Shown piece by piece: positions 1 through 8,873 of a stretch of 64,000 nucleotides of DNA. This DNA comes from Bacillota bacterium (GTDB lineage: Bacteria > Bacillota > Clostridia > Lachnospirales > CAG-274), in NCBI GenBank assembly GCA_017460805.1, contig JAFUAF010000047.1, positions 1 through 64,000 on the forward strand, given 5' to 3'. A model generated the notes under the pieces. The model ran no database searches. It saw only the letters and a list, made by a program, of their open reading frames with translations, and was not told the origin of the DNA. The first letter of the stretch is position 1, and each line of letters starts with the position of its first letter. The position numbers and the translations under genes were made by a program.

Positions 1-2
1 CC

Positions 3-113
3 AATAACCCCGCTCAGCCCTATATCACTTTAACGGGGCTTACTCCCGCCGCAAGACTTGCCGAACTGAAAGACTTTGCGGAAAATCTTGCGGGCGTGGA
101 GCAGAATAGTTAA
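3..113 (+). CDS. C-terminal end of an unidentified protein (cut by window start)
   Basis: An open frame enters from the window edge and stops at the TAA at 111-113. It gives about 36 residues ending in AGVEQNS, with an amphipathic stretch (LAELKDFAENLAG) near the end. No family is recognisable from so short a piece. Its stop codon lies inside the left inverted repeat of the element at 111-476, so the element abuts or forms the gene end. It is the only apparent plus-strand gene before 7.7 kb. That it is a real gene is inferred from the clean frame and protein-like composition only. Confidence 0.4.
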   Translation, partial: NNPAQPYITLTGLTPAARLAELKDFAENLAGVEQNS

Positions 114-476
114 ATTGGAATTTGACGTGGAGAAGGATGTAGCGTGTGCGCACTATAAAAAGCTGAGCCTTTAGGCTTGTCCCGCTTCAGCGGACAGTGG
201 CGCCGCTCGCTGCGACGAATGGGTGCTTTCTTTCGGGGCTTATTCACCCTTCAGTCGCGCTTCGCGCGCCAGCTTCCCTAAAGGGACGCCAAGGACGACA
301 CCCCGTTTCTTCAATAGCTACGGCGGGAGTTTCTTGGCTCCCCTTGCTCAGGGGAGCTGTCAGCCGCCATTTTATTGGCTTTTGACACAAAACTACAAAG
401 GCTGACTGAGGGGTTCGGTCATTACCCCGCGTAGGGGTTTACGGCAGCCATTATATCCCCGTCAAATTCCAATTTA
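111..476. mobile_element. Non-coding element bounded by 17-bp inverted repeats (MITE-like)
   Basis: The ends are perfect inverted repeats of 17 bp: 111-127 (TAAATTGGAATTTGACG) and 460-476 (its exact reverse complement). The roughly 330 bp between them is GC-richer and carries several short hairpins, for example CGCGCTTCGCGCG near 257 and CTCCCCTTGCTCAGGGGAG near 338. No transposase or credible ORF lies inside. From memory, similar hairpin blocks recur between genes of gut Oscillospirales; that is not verified here. The same AAATTGGAATTT end appears at 52472. A non-autonomous mobile element or a REP-like repeat are both possible. Confidence 0.6.
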
Positions 477-513
477 TATGTAGCCATTAAACAGCAAACA
501 TTACTTTTTCACA

Positions 514-541
514 CAAAAAAACGACGGACAAGATCCGTCGT
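514..541 (-). terminator. Intrinsic terminator of tRNA-Trp
   Basis: The 8-bp stem ACGACGGA/TCCGTCGT (521-528 and 534-541) is followed on the minus strand by a T run. It sits just after the tRNA-Trp 3' end. Confidence 0.8.
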
Positions 542-547
542 TTGGAA

Positions 548-618
548 CAGGGGTGGAAGGAATCGAACCCTCGCTAAAGGTTTTGGAGACCTCTGTCATA
601 CCATTTGACCACACCCCT
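548..618 (-). tRNA. tRNA-Trp (CCA anticodon)
   Basis: On the minus strand the cloverleaf folds cleanly. The acceptor stem AGGGGTG (612-618) pairs with CACCCCT (549-555), with discriminator G at 548. The anticodon stem GAGGT/ACCTT encloses the loop CTCCAAA, giving anticodon CCA. The T arm is GAGGG-TTCGATT-CCTTC. The 3' CCA is not encoded, so it must be added after transcription; the CCA-adding enzyme is encoded at 13.5-14.8 kb. Confidence 0.95.
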
Positions 619-644
619 ATATTCTTTTGTTTCACAACTATTTT

Positions 645-673
645 ATTATAACACGATAAACAGAATAAGTCAA
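645..673 (-). promoter_or_regulatory. Sigma-A promoter for tRNA-Trp
   Basis: Minus-strand TTGACT (668-673), 17-bp spacer, TATAAT (645-650), about 27 bp upstream of the tRNA. The rest of 674-830 is A-rich with no gene visible. Confidence 0.8.
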
Positions 674-831
674 TAACAAATTTAAAAATAATTCTAAAAT
701 CAAAACAACAAGACAAACCATATCAAACACAACAAATATCACATCACACCAAAATATCACAACAACTTGAATATCAATATCCAAACACACAAACACCGAT
801 TCTCAACCGTCAAATTTCAACACAAAGGCCC

Positions 832-864
832 CTAAATAAAGAACCGCTGCAAAAGCAGCGGCTC
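832..864 (-). terminator. Intrinsic terminator of the SLH/cohesin gene
   Basis: The stem CCGCTGC-AAAA-GCAGCGG (844-861) is followed on the minus strand by a T-rich stretch, 25 bp after the SLH gene stop. Confidence 0.8.
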
Positions 865-888
865 TTATATTTAAAGTATAAACTTTAA

Positions 889-3800
889 TTATTCATAATC
901 GAAGATTATGTCAGAGAAAAGTTCGTCATACTCGTCTAAGGAGATCTGAGCCTTAGCGATATCCTCTTCGCTCATATCCTTGGAAAGAGTCTTAAGGAAC
1001 TGATCGTACTCAGTATTTCTGGATGTAAAGTTAGACTGTACATCAGAAGCTAAGCTTGAGTAAATAGTCTCAACGATCTTGTCTCTCTTAGCTGTTACTT
1101 CGTCAGCCTTAGCGAGGATGTCCTCTGCTGTAGCTTCTTCAAGAGATGCATCTTCAACGATCTCTTCTACAACTTCTTCAACGGAAGCGCCTTTTTCAGC
1201 TGCCATAGCAACTACCTTGTCATATACCTGAGCAAGAAGAACTGCAAGAGATGCTCTGTTCATGTATACCTTAGGTTCGAAGTTAGCGCCTGTACCGGAT
1301 ACCATACCCTCTTCTACAAGGTATGCTGTGTAAGGAGCTGCCCACCAGGAGATCTCATCATAATCAGCAAATCTTGTGAGGTTATCCTGGCTTGTTGTTG
1401 TAACAGTCTCGCCTAAGAATTCGAATGTCTTAGCAACGAGTACCATCATTTCTTCTCTTGTACAATAGTTCTCAGGCTTGAATGTATCATCGCCGTAACC
1501 GCTTGCAATACCGATCTCGTAAGCAACGCCTACAGGATTATAGTAGTACTTGTTAGCAGCAACGTCGCTGAAGTTAACATTTGCGGAACCCTTGATACCA
1601 AGAGTATTGTTGATCATGATCACGAAGTCAGCACGCTTGCAAGGATCTGCAGGACCGAAGTTGCCGTCGCCGTAACCGTTAACGATGCCAAGTTCAGCGA
1701 GCTTCATAACAGAGTCATAAGCCCAGTGAGACTTAGGTACATCAAGGAAATCATCTACAGTCTTTCTGTCTGTAGGAGGTGTAATAAGAACATCAGCGCC
1801 GTTCTTGCCCTTTACATAGAAGGAACCTGCAGGAGCGGAAACTGTTGTCTTTGTGCCGCTTGTTGTAGCTTCTGTAGCCTTTTCAGCACTTGTTGTAAGT
1901 CTGTGTGAACGGCCACCGCCGCCGCCACCGCCGCTGCTGCTTGAGCTGCTGCTCTTTGCAGTAGTTGTTGTAGCGTTGGATGTAGTAGCTTCAGTCTTTG
2001 TTTCGGATGTTGTAGGAGCTGTTGTAGTAGCTTCTGTTGTAGCAGCTGCTGTTGTAGCTTCTGTTGTGTCATCATCGGAAGGTGAAGACTTAGTTGTTGT
2101 TGTTTCAACTGTAGTAGCTTCTGTTGTAGCTTCTGTAGTTGTTTCGTCAGTAACCTTAATAAGTACTGTGTTGAATACGCCTGTGCTGATAGGAGCGTTT
2201 ACAGAACCGAGTTCATCTCTGAAACCTTCCTGTACAAGCTCGATACCAAGGCCTGTCTTAGCTGCTAAAGAACCGTCTTCAAGAGTAACCTTTTCGCCGG
2301 CATTAGCATTCTTAACTGTAAATGTCATTGTGAAGAGAAGACCGCTGTCTTTTACAACATAGTTAGTGTCTTCGTTCTTGCTGAATGCAGCAAACTTAAC
2401 GCGGCCGACTGCTGCTGCTGTCTTGCCAACCTGGTCTGCTGTGTAATCTGTGTTCTCAGCCTTTACAGTATAAGAGATCTGCTTGTTGAAGAGGTCTTCA
2501 TCAAAACCGATATCATTCTTAACTGTTTCGCCGAGAGTAACCTTTGTAGCTTCAAGTACATCTGCATTGTAGTTTACAAAGAATGTGAAGTTGTTGAAGC
2601 CTGCAGCTCTGTTCTCAAGATAGAAAGGAACTTCGATCTGAGTAACGCCTGCATCCTTAACATCATCAGCAACTACTGCGGAAGACTGACCGATGTAAAC
2701 ATTGATCTCGCCTGCGCCCTCAACAGCTGCTGTTGTAGCCTCTGTTGTAGCTTCTGTTGTAGCTTCTGTTGTTGTTTCAACAACTGTAGAGCCGCCTGCT
2801 GCTGTGAAGTATACAGCGTATACAGGAACGTTTGTACCCTTACCGATGAAGAGTATCTGGTCGCCTGCCTTAACATCTGCTGTAAGTGTTACAAAATCAT
2901 CAGTGCCGGATGCTGCATATTTAGCATTTGCGCCTAATGATGTAAAGCCATTTGTTTCGTCGCCCTTAACAAGAGCTGCTGTCTTGCCGTCGTTTACTTT
3001 ACAGTCAACAGTGATAGTACCGTCAGCCTTAACGTCGATAGCAAGAGCTTCACGGAAAGTACCTGCATTGGTATCGTCACCGTCAAGTGTTGTCTTGCCT
3101 GTGTTCTTTCCGCCTGTCTGATAGTGATAATCATATTCCTTGTCAGAGAATCCAACGTCTGCTACGTTGTCTTCTTTAAGAACAAGTGTGTTGTCGCCGC
3201 CGGAAACTGCGGGAACCTTTGCAACAAGGTTAGCATCGTCGATAACCGTGTCGCCTACATTGTAAGTAGCTGCACCCTTCTTAAGAAGGTTGTCGCCTGC
3301 GGGAGCGGGTTCAGCGCTCTCTGTTGTAGCTTCTGTAGTATCCTCTACTGTTGTAGCCTCAACTGTTGTAGCTTCGGCTGTTGTAGCTTCTGTAGTTTCC
3401 TCTACTGTTGTAGCCTCTGTTGTTGTGGTATCTACAACAGGAGCATCACCTGTAGGAGTGATGTCTACTTGTAATACGTTAAGACCTGATACTTTACCGG
3501 GAATGAAGAAATAGTAAGTACCTGCCTTGGGTGCGCTGAGTGTAGGAACTGTGTAGTTTGTGCCCTCGCCGTTGGGTCTGAGAGTTTCTGCTACGTCAAC
3601 TACCTCATAAGTTGCATCATCAATAAGAGCAAACTTAGCGGATTCTTTACCTGATGTGCTTAATGCACCGTATACTGTAATATCTGCTGCGCTTGTTAAT
3701 TCGATCTTAAGGCCTTTTTCAACGTCTTCTGCAGGGATATAACCCTTAACAACGTCATCAGCGGCGATCTTCTGGTTACCGTTACCAATCTGAACGGCAT

Positions 3801-4119
3801 TGTTGCCAACTTCGTTGCTGAAAGTCTTAGCGCCATCGTTGAAAGATGCGTTTACGGACTTAACTGCAAACGGAGAAAGACTTGCGCTTGAGAGCCATAC
3901 GCTTATACCGTTTGTAAGGTCTGCTCCCTTTGCAAAATCTGCACCTGCCGCAACCTCGGGAAGATCGGACATAACAACGCTTATCGTTTCTGCTGCCGCT
4001 GCTTTAACTGCGCTCTCAGCAACTGTAGGTGCAGCATATACAGGGTTAACAAAAACGCTTGTAAGAAGCATACTTGCTGAAAGTACTGCACTTACAATTC
4101 TTTTTGTTGTTTTTTTCAA
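889..4119 (-). CDS. Secreted SLH-anchored protein with a cohesin-like domain (candidate scaffoldin)
   Basis: 1076 residues. The start is a TTG with AGGAGG 7-8 nt upstream; no ATG fits. Residues 1-30 are a signal peptide (cleavage near VYA-AP). Domains in order: a beta-rich module at about 60-225; a Thr/Glu linker; a second beta module at about 275-445; a linker; a cohesin-like domain at about 470-655 (starts INVYIGQ, with VPFYLENRAAGFNNF, a VNYNADVLE motif like the cohesin GYDPNVLEV signature, and GLLFTMTFTV near its end); a long Thr/Ser linker with a poly-Ser/poly-Gly block near 723-736; three SLH repeats at about 790-840, 848-900 and 915-968; and an acidic helical tail. SLH repeats bind pyruvylated wall polymer, so the protein should sit on the cell surface and display the cohesin. 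Two dockerin proteins are encoded at 31.7 and 60.8 kb. The cohesin assignment is by motif and shape, not by search. Confidence 0.85.
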   Translation of the reverse strand: MKKTTKRIVSAVLSASMLLTSVFVNPVYAAPTVAESAVKAAAAETISVVMSDLPEVAAGADFAKGADLTNGISVWLSSASLSPFAVKSVNASFNDGAKTFSNEVGNNAVQIGNGNQKIAADDVVKGYIPAEDVEKGLKIELTSAADITVYGALSTSGKESAKFALIDDATYEVVDVAETLRPNGEGTNYTVPTLSAPKAGTYYFFIPGKVSGLNVLQVDITPTGDAPVVDTTTTEATTVEETTEATTAEATTVEATTVEDTTEATTESAEPAPAGDNLLKKGAATYNVGDTVIDDANLVAKVPAVSGGDNTLVLKEDNVADVGFSDKEYDYHYQTGGKNTGKTTLDGDDTNAGTFREALAIDVKADGTITVDCKVNDGKTAALVKGDETNGFTSLGANAKYAASGTDDFVTLTADVKAGDQILFIGKGTNVPVYAVYFTAAGGSTVVETTTEATTEATTEATTAAVEGAGEINVYIGQSSAVVADDVKDAGVTQIEVPFYLENRAAGFNNFTFFVNYNADVLEATKVTLGETVKNDIGFDEDLFNKQISYTVKAENTDYTADQVGKTAAAVGRVKFAAFSKNEDTNYVVKDSGLLFTMTFTVKNANAGEKVTLEDGSLAAKTGLGIELVQEGFRDELGSVNAPISTGVFNTVLIKVTDETTTEATTEATTVETTTTKSSPSDDDTTEATTAAATTEATTTAPTTSETKTEATTSNATTTTAKSSSSSSSGGGGGGGRSHRLTTSAEKATEATTSGTKTTVSAPAGSFYVKGKNGADVLITPPTDRKTVDDFLDVPKSHWAYDSVMKLAELGIVNGYGDGNFGPADPCKRADFVIMINNTLGIKGSANVNFSDVAANKYYYNPVGVAYEIGIASGYGDDTFKPENYCTREEMMVLVAKTFEFLGETVTTTSQDNLTRFADYDEISWWAAPYTAYLVEEGMVSGTGANFEPKVYMNRASLAVLLAQVYDKVVAMAAEKGASVEEVVEEIVEDASLEEATAEDILAKADEVTAKRDKIVETIYSSLASDVQSNFTSRNTEYDQFLKTLSKDMSEEDIAKAQISLDEYDELFSDIIFDYE

Positions 4120-4199
4120 TTGTACTTCCTCCTTTTTTATTTTTTAATACCCTCTTCTGGGTATACCACACCCCAAAAGAACATATTTGTACAGGTTTA

Positions 4200-4228
4200 A
4201 TTATAAATGATAAATCGCAAAAAGTCAA
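4200..4228 (-). promoter_or_regulatory. Sigma-A promoter of the SLH/cohesin gene
   Basis: Minus-strand TTGACT (4223-4228), 17-bp spacer, TATAAT (4200-4205). The leader of about 75 nt contains a small hairpin (ATACCC-agaag-AGGGTAT) just before the ribosome binding site. Confidence 0.75.
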
Positions 4229-4297
4229 TTTGAAACATGATTTTTTTTTACTTTTTACACTTTGCACAATAAAATTTCGATTTTTTAGTAATAATTA

Positions 4298-6511
4298 TCA
4301 CACTTTTTTAAGCTTGGCAAGTTTCGCAAACAGCTTTTTTGTGGCATTTGGAAACTCTATCGTCAGTTCGTAATCGGCACCCGCAGGTGTTACATCCTTA
4401 ACGGTACCGATGCCGAATTTAAGGTGTTTTACCTTGTCGCCGACTTCAAAGACCACATCCGTATTCTGCGGAGCTGGCATGGAGTACGGTTTTGTCGTAA
4501 AGCGTGTCTGACCGACATAGGCCTGTCGGCTTGGTCTCGGCGGTTCTATGGAAGTCTGCCTTGCCTTGCTTTTTGACGGGTCTACGATGTCCAGAAGCTC
4601 CTTGGGGAGTTCTTTCAGAAAGTCCGACGGGGAGTTGTACTGGGTCTGACCGAACTGCATACGCTCCTTTGAAAGGGTTATGTAAAGCTTGCGTTTTGCA
4701 CGGGTTATGCCCACATAGCAAAGCCTGCGCTCCTCTTCCATGGCGGCAGGCGTTTCGGACTGCATAGCCCTGTAGCCCGGGAAAATGCCATTTTCAAACG
4801 CCGCAATAAAAACGGTGTCAAATTCAAGACCCTTGGAGCTGTGCAAAGTCATAAGCACGACCGCTTCTTCGCCCTCTTCCAGTCCGTCAACGTCCGCAAC
4901 CAGGGTAACTTCCTCCAAAAAGCCGGCAAGACCCGTCTGTCCGCTTGCCGACTGCGTAAATTCCGCCGCCTTGCTGATAAGTTCGTCTATATTGTCCGCC
5001 CTGCCAAGCGACTCCTCGGTGTTTTCCGCCACAAGTTCTGCCCTGTAGCCGCTTTTTATAACTATCTCGTTTAAAAGCTCCGCCGCATTCTCCTGCTTTT
5101 CGGGCGCGGTAAATTCGTTTATAAATGTATAAAAATCATAAAGCGATTTTGACTTTGACTTTATGTCGGGTATCATTTCGGGCATGGAAAGCGCCGTCAT
5201 AAGCGGTGTGCCCGTTTCCGCACAGTAAGCCAGCAGCTTTGCCACCGTGGAATCGCCTATGCCGCGCTTGGGCACATTGATTATACGGCTCAAAGAGATC
5301 GTATCGTTGGGATTTGCGATAAAACGCAGGTATGCAAGCATATCCTTTATTTCCTTGCGGTCGTAGAAACGTGTGCCGCCAAGAAGTCTGTAGGGGATGC
5401 CCGCTTTTACAAGCGCCTCTTCTATGGTACGGGAAATAGCGTTGTTTCTGTACAAAACAGCAAAATCGCCGTAGGGCTTGCCCGCATCATGGCCGTCTAT
5501 CACGGTTTTTGCGATAAACATAGCCTCTTCCTTGTCGCCCGAAGCACGGTAGACGGTTATCTTTTCGCCGCCGTCTTGCTCCGTCCACAGGCTTTTCGCC
5601 TTACGCGCATTGTTATGGCGGATAACGGCATTTGCCGAATTAAGGATATTTTCGGACGAGCGATAGTTCTGCTCCAGTTTTATGACAGTCGTATTTTTAA
5701 AATCGTCCTCAAAATTCAGGATATTTCGTATATCCGCACCTCTCCAGCCGTAAATACTCTGATCGTCATCGCCCACGGCGCAAAGATTGCCGTGACCGCC
5801 CGCAAGCAGCTTTATAAGCTGATACTGTGAAGCATTGGTGTCTTGGTACTCGTCCACCATTATATAGTGGAAACGCTGTCTGTATTTTTCAAGCACATCG
5901 GGGAAACCGCGGAAAAGCATGACCGTTTTAAAAATAAGGTCGTCAAAATCGAGAGCATTGTTGTCTTTCAGGCGCTGCTGATAAATTTCGTACAGCTCGC
6001 CGACTTTTTTCATGCGGAAATCCTTTTCCACCTGTATCATATATTCACGCGGCGCAACAAGGGCATCTTTCTGCTTGCTTATCACATTCATAACGGCCTT
6101 TACGGGATATACCTTGTCGTTTATATTCAGCTCTTTATAGATATTTTTCATCAGCCGCTCGCTGTCGTCCGAGTCGAATATCGTAAATTGGTTCGTGTAG
6201 CCCAGTTTGTCTATGTTGCTACGCAAAATACGCACGCAGGTCGAGTGGAAAGTGCTTACCCACACATTCTTTCCCTCCTCGCAAAGGGCGGAAACACGCT
6301 CTTTCATCTCTCTTGCGGCCTTATTGGTAAAGGTGATGGCAAGGATATTGGAAGGCTTTGCCCTGCCCGTTTCTATTATGTAGGCTATGCGGTGGGTAAG
6401 CACGCGCGTTTTGCCCGAACCCGCGCCCGCAAGCAGCAAAAGAGGGCCGTCTGTGGTAAGAACGGCCTGTTTTTGCATGGGATTTAATTTATCTATCATT
6501 TCATTTATCAT
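4298..6511 (-). CDS. pcrA: ATP-dependent DNA helicase PcrA (UvrD/Rep family)
   Basis: 737 residues, the usual PcrA length. It is a 3'-5' SF1A helicase acting in DNA repair and rolling-circle replication. Seen: Walker A GAGSGKT, DExx-type motif VDEYQDTN, GDDDQSIYGWRGAD (motif III), a motif VI region with CYVGITRAKRKLYIT, and the PcrA C-terminal tail VGDKVKHLKFGIGTV that contacts RNA polymerase in Gram-positives. An in-frame TTG at 6535 exists but lacks a Shine-Dalgarno; the ATG at 6511 has GGAGAAG at good spacing, so I start there. It overlaps the end of yerC by 11 bp and is the last gene of the PHP-yerC-pcrA operon. Confidence 0.95.
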   Translation of the reverse strand: MINEMIDKLNPMQKQAVLTTDGPLLLLAGAGSGKTRVLTHRIAYIIETGRAKPSNILAITFTNKAAREMKERVSALCEEGKNVWVSTFHSTCVRILRSNIDKLGYTNQFTIFDSDDSERLMKNIYKELNINDKVYPVKAVMNVISKQKDALVAPREYMIQVEKDFRMKKVGELYEIYQQRLKDNNALDFDDLIFKTVMLFRGFPDVLEKYRQRFHYIMVDEYQDTNASQYQLIKLLAGGHGNLCAVGDDDQSIYGWRGADIRNILNFEDDFKNTTVIKLEQNYRSSENILNSANAVIRHNNARKAKSLWTEQDGGEKITVYRASGDKEEAMFIAKTVIDGHDAGKPYGDFAVLYRNNAISRTIEEALVKAGIPYRLLGGTRFYDRKEIKDMLAYLRFIANPNDTISLSRIINVPKRGIGDSTVAKLLAYCAETGTPLMTALSMPEMIPDIKSKSKSLYDFYTFINEFTAPEKQENAAELLNEIVIKSGYRAELVAENTEESLGRADNIDELISKAAEFTQSASGQTGLAGFLEEVTLVADVDGLEEGEEAVVLMTLHSSKGLEFDTVFIAAFENGIFPGYRAMQSETPAAMEEERRLCYVGITRAKRKLYITLSKERMQFGQTQYNSPSDFLKELPKELLDIVDPSKSKARQTSIEPPRPSRQAYVGQTRFTTKPYSMPAPQNTDVVFEVGDKVKHLKFGIGTVKDVTPAGADYELTIEFPNATKKLFAKLAKLKKV

Positions 6512-6803
6512 TTGTTTCTTCTCCAAGTCTGTCAAAAATCATTGTGTAGCTGTCGTTGCCGTAGGCAAGCGAACGGTTCACACGGCTGATAGTTGCCGTG
6601 GAAGCACCTGTTTTTGCGGCTATGGCAGCATAGGTCTCCTTGTCTTTCAAAAGCTTTGCCACTTCAAGGCGCTGCGCAAGCGACTGTATCTCATGCACGG
6701 TGCAAAGATCCTCAAAAAATTCGTAGCACTCGTCCGTGTTTTTAAGCTGCAAAATACTGTTGAACAAAAGATCGACAGCGCCGCTTTTTAAATCATTTTT
6801 CAT
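6501..6803 (-). CDS. yerC: YerC/YecD-family TrpR-related DNA-binding protein
   Basis: 100 residues. This is the TrpR-like helix-turn-helix fold: an N-terminal helical dimerisation part, then LAQRLEVAKLLKDKETYAAI and an HTH with TGASTATISRVNRSL. In Firmicutes this family commonly sits beside pcrA, as here, but its regulatory targets are not established. Its start overlaps the PHP gene by 4 bp (ATGA) and its end overlaps pcrA, so the three are translationally coupled. Confidence 0.9.
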   Translation of the reverse strand: MKNDLKSGAVDLLFNSILQLKNTDECYEFFEDLCTVHEIQSLAQRLEVAKLLKDKETYAAIAAKTGASTATISRVNRSLAYGNDSYTMIFDRLGEETNDK

Positions 6804-7525
6804 ATTGCTCTCCTTTTTTTCTCTATAAATGAGACCGTCTTTTCAACGTCTGTGTTTATTATCAGTTCTTCGGGCATATCCGCCTCTTCAAGCATGGGGA
6901 AAGTCTGCGAAAAATCCCCGATATGCGTGTAAAAATGCGCATCGCTGCCTAAAATAACGGGGTGGTCGTACTTTTTGCAAAGTCTGAGCATCCCGACCGT
7001 CATTTCCTCGCCGCCCGCTCTGCCGCTGCCTTTATTATAGGAAGAGTTATTTATCTCCAAAAGGACATCGTTTTCGGCGGCCGCACGCACGATAGTCTCC
7101 ATATCAAAGGGATAGCGCGGGTCACAGGGGTGGCCGATAATATTGACATACGGGTTTTTTATCGCACCCAGAAGCGCCGCCGTGTTCTCTTCAACGGTAC
7201 CCGGTTTTATGCAGGGCGGGTGCAGGCTGGCTATGGTGTAGTCCGTGCGTTCAAGCTGATACTTTTTAAGGTCGATACCGCCCTCAAAATCAAGGATATT
7301 CAGCTCCGCGCCGACCATCAGCTTTAATTCGCCGAACTGCCGCGGTATCACACCTATATTGACGAAATAAAAATCCCCGGTCGAAAACGGCATCGCAGGC
7401 GCATGGTCGCTGATACCAAGCAGTTTAAGCCCTGTCTCTTTGGCATAATCTATATTCTCTTTGAATGTGCTGTACGCATGACCGCTTGCTATGGTATGCG
7501 TATGCAGGTCTATCGGATATTTCAT
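6800..7525 (-). CDS. PHP-domain phosphatase (YcdX-like)
   Basis: 241 residues. The PHP metal-binding motifs are visible: DLHTHT at the N terminus, ISDHA, the ASLHPP motif, INNSSYN and LGSDAHF near the C terminus. These bind two or three divalent metals in a distorted TIM barrel; substrates of the YcdX group are small phosphoesters and are poorly defined. I start at 7525 (MKYPID) because AGGAAG lies just upstream; the longer frame adds 17 residues without a ribosome site. It is the first gene of the yerC-pcrA operon. Confidence 0.85.
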   Translation of the reverse strand: MKYPIDLHTHTIASGHAYSTFKENIDYAKETGLKLLGISDHAPAMPFSTGDFYFVNIGVIPRQFGELKLMVGAELNILDFEGGIDLKKYQLERTDYTIASLHPPCIKPGTVEENTAALLGAIKNPYVNIIGHPCDPRYPFDMETIVRAAAENDVLLEINNSSYNKGSGRAGGEEMTVGMLRLCKKYDHPVILGSDAHFYTHIGDFSQTFPMLEEADMPEELIINTDVEKTVSFIEKKRRAI

Positions 7526-7590
7526 TTTTTCACTTCCTGTCAGGCGAAAAATGTATGATTCGGGATTTAACGCCAAATTCTCACAGTATG

Positions 7591-7619
7591 ATTATACCAC
7601 AAAACCCGCCTGTGTGCAA
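7591..7619 (-). promoter_or_regulatory. Promoter of the PHP-yerC-pcrA operon
   Basis: Minus-strand TTGCAC (7614-7619), 17-bp spacer, TATAAT (7591-7596). It is back to back with the rbgA promoter. Confidence 0.75.
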
Positions 7620-7635
7620 ATCAAATTTCAAAGTC

Positions 7636-7664
7636 TTGTCAATGCTTCGGGTTTATGTTATAAT
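7636..7664 (+). promoter_or_regulatory. Promoter of rbgA
   Basis: TTGTCA (7636-7641), 17-bp spacer, TATAAT (7659-7664), 67 bp upstream of the rbgA start. It diverges from the PHP operon promoter. Confidence 0.75.
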
Positions 7665-7730
7665 TACGGTAAATCAAGTTATTATTGTATATTTTATGAT
7701 GTATAATATAGAAAGAAAAGGAGGCGCACT

Positions 7731-8612
7731 ATGAACATACAATGGTATCCGGGGCACATGACCAAGACAAAGCGCATGATGCAGGAGAACATTTCTCTTG
7801 TGGACATTGTTATAGAGCTGCTTGATGCGCGCATACCGTACAGCAGCCGCAACCCCGACATAGACAAGCTTGCGGCGAACAAAAAGCGCATAATAATACT
7901 AAACAAAGCCGACCTTGCGGACGAAGCCAAAACAAGCGAATGGGTGAAGCATTTTGAGCAGAACGGCATCCGTGTTTTGCTTGCGAACAGCATAACGGGC
8001 AAGGGGCTGAAATCCATAACGGAAGTTTCGGAAACGCTTATGGCGGAGAAGAAAGAGAGACTGAAACAGCGCGGCAGGATACGCGTACCCACCCGCGCCA
8101 TGATAACGGGCATCCCGAACGTTGGCAAATCCACGCTTATAAACAAATTTGTCGGCAAGTCCACCGCAAAAACGGGCGACAAACCGGGTGTTACCCGCGG
8201 CAAACAATGGGTGAAGATAAAACGTGATTTTGAGCTGCTGGACACCCCAGGCATACTGTGGCCGAAGTTCGAGGACGAGCGCGTCGGCACAAACCTTGCC
8301 TTTACGGGTGCTGTGAATGATGATATACTGGATATTGTCGAGCTTTCGCAGCTTCTTATAGAAAGGCTTCGGGAGATCTATCCGCAGCAGCTTAAAGACC
8401 GCTATTCAATAGACTTTGACGAGAACACCAAGCCCCATGAGATACTGGAAGCGATAGGCGTTTCGCGCGGTTTTAAGGCAAGAGGCGGAGAGGTAGACTT
8501 CAAGCGCACCTCAACTATTTTTATAGATGAATTCCGCGCCGCAAAACTCGGACGGATGACACTTGAGACCCCCGCCGAGATAGCCGCACTCTATCCCGAA
8601 GAAAATAAATAA
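7731..8612 (+). CDS. rbgA: Ribosome biogenesis GTPase RbgA (YlqF)
   Basis: 293 residues. It is a circularly permuted GTPase needed for late assembly of the 50S subunit. The G motifs run in permuted order: LLDARIPYSS, NKADL (G4) near residue 63, then GIPNVGKST (G1, P-loop) near 127, the threonine of G2 and DTPG (G3). The C-terminal helical ANTAR-like domain follows. AAGGAGG lies 7 nt before the ATG. It is one of the few plus-strand genes here and has its own promoter. Confidence 0.95.
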   Translation: MNIQWYPGHMTKTKRMMQENISLVDIVIELLDARIPYSSRNPDIDKLAANKKRIIILNKADLADEAKTSEWVKHFEQNGIRVLLANSITGKGLKSITEVSETLMAEKKERLKQRGRIRVPTRAMITGIPNVGKSTLINKFVGKSTAKTGDKPGVTRGKQWVKIKRDFELLDTPGILWPKFEDERVGTNLAFTGAVNDDILDIVELSQLLIERLREIYPQQLKDRYSIDFDENTKPHEILEAIGVSRGFKARGGEVDFKRTSTIFIDEFRAAKLGRMTLETPAEIAALYPEENK

Positions 8613-8714
8613 AAAATGTATAAAACATCCTCAAAAGGGTAAAATACTCTTACAAGGCAAAAAAATCATTTCATATCCCAAAAGCCTTGGAAAATTTTAT
8701 CGGAGGACATAAAA

Positions 8715-8837
8715 ATGGACAACAAAAAGAACAAGAGTTCAAAGTCTGACAGAGCAGAGTTTGCAAACGAGCTTAACGCCGACCTTAACAAGAAGGACAA
8801 GGGCGATAAGAGCGACAAGAGCAGCGACTGCAAATAA
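8715..8837 (+). CDS. Small charged protein, 40 residues, unknown function
   Basis: The frame from ATG 8715 to TAA 8837 has CGGAGGA 8 nt upstream and is closed by a terminator within 30 bp, so it looks like a real small gene. The protein is Lys/Asp/Ser-rich (starts MDNKKNKSSK; contains AEFANELNADLNKK and a KDKGDKSDKS tail), hydrophilic, with no signal or membrane segment. I do not recognise a family. It could be co-transcribed with rbgA (102 bp gap). Confidence 0.65.
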   Translation: MDNKKNKSSKSDRAEFANELNADLNKKDKGDKSDKSSDCK

Positions 8838-8840
8838 AAA

Positions 8841-8873
8841 AAAACGGAGCCTGTAAAAAGGCTCTGTTTTTTT
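8841..8873. terminator. Bidirectional terminator between the 40-aa ORF and proB
   Basis: The stem GAGCC/GGCTC (847-851 and 860-864 of the 8000s) has a T run on the plus side and an A run on the other, so it can end both convergent transcripts. The last bases overlap the proB stop. Confidence 0.7.

Noticed and set aside
111-476. Short ORFs (62 and 60 codons) inside the element
   Set aside because: No ribosome site and overlapping hairpins; coding is unlikely.
1853-2362. Val/Ser-rich 169-residue plus-strand ORF with a run of Pro and Leu
   Set aside because: It is the complement of the Thr/Ser/Gly linker of the SLH protein; low complexity only.
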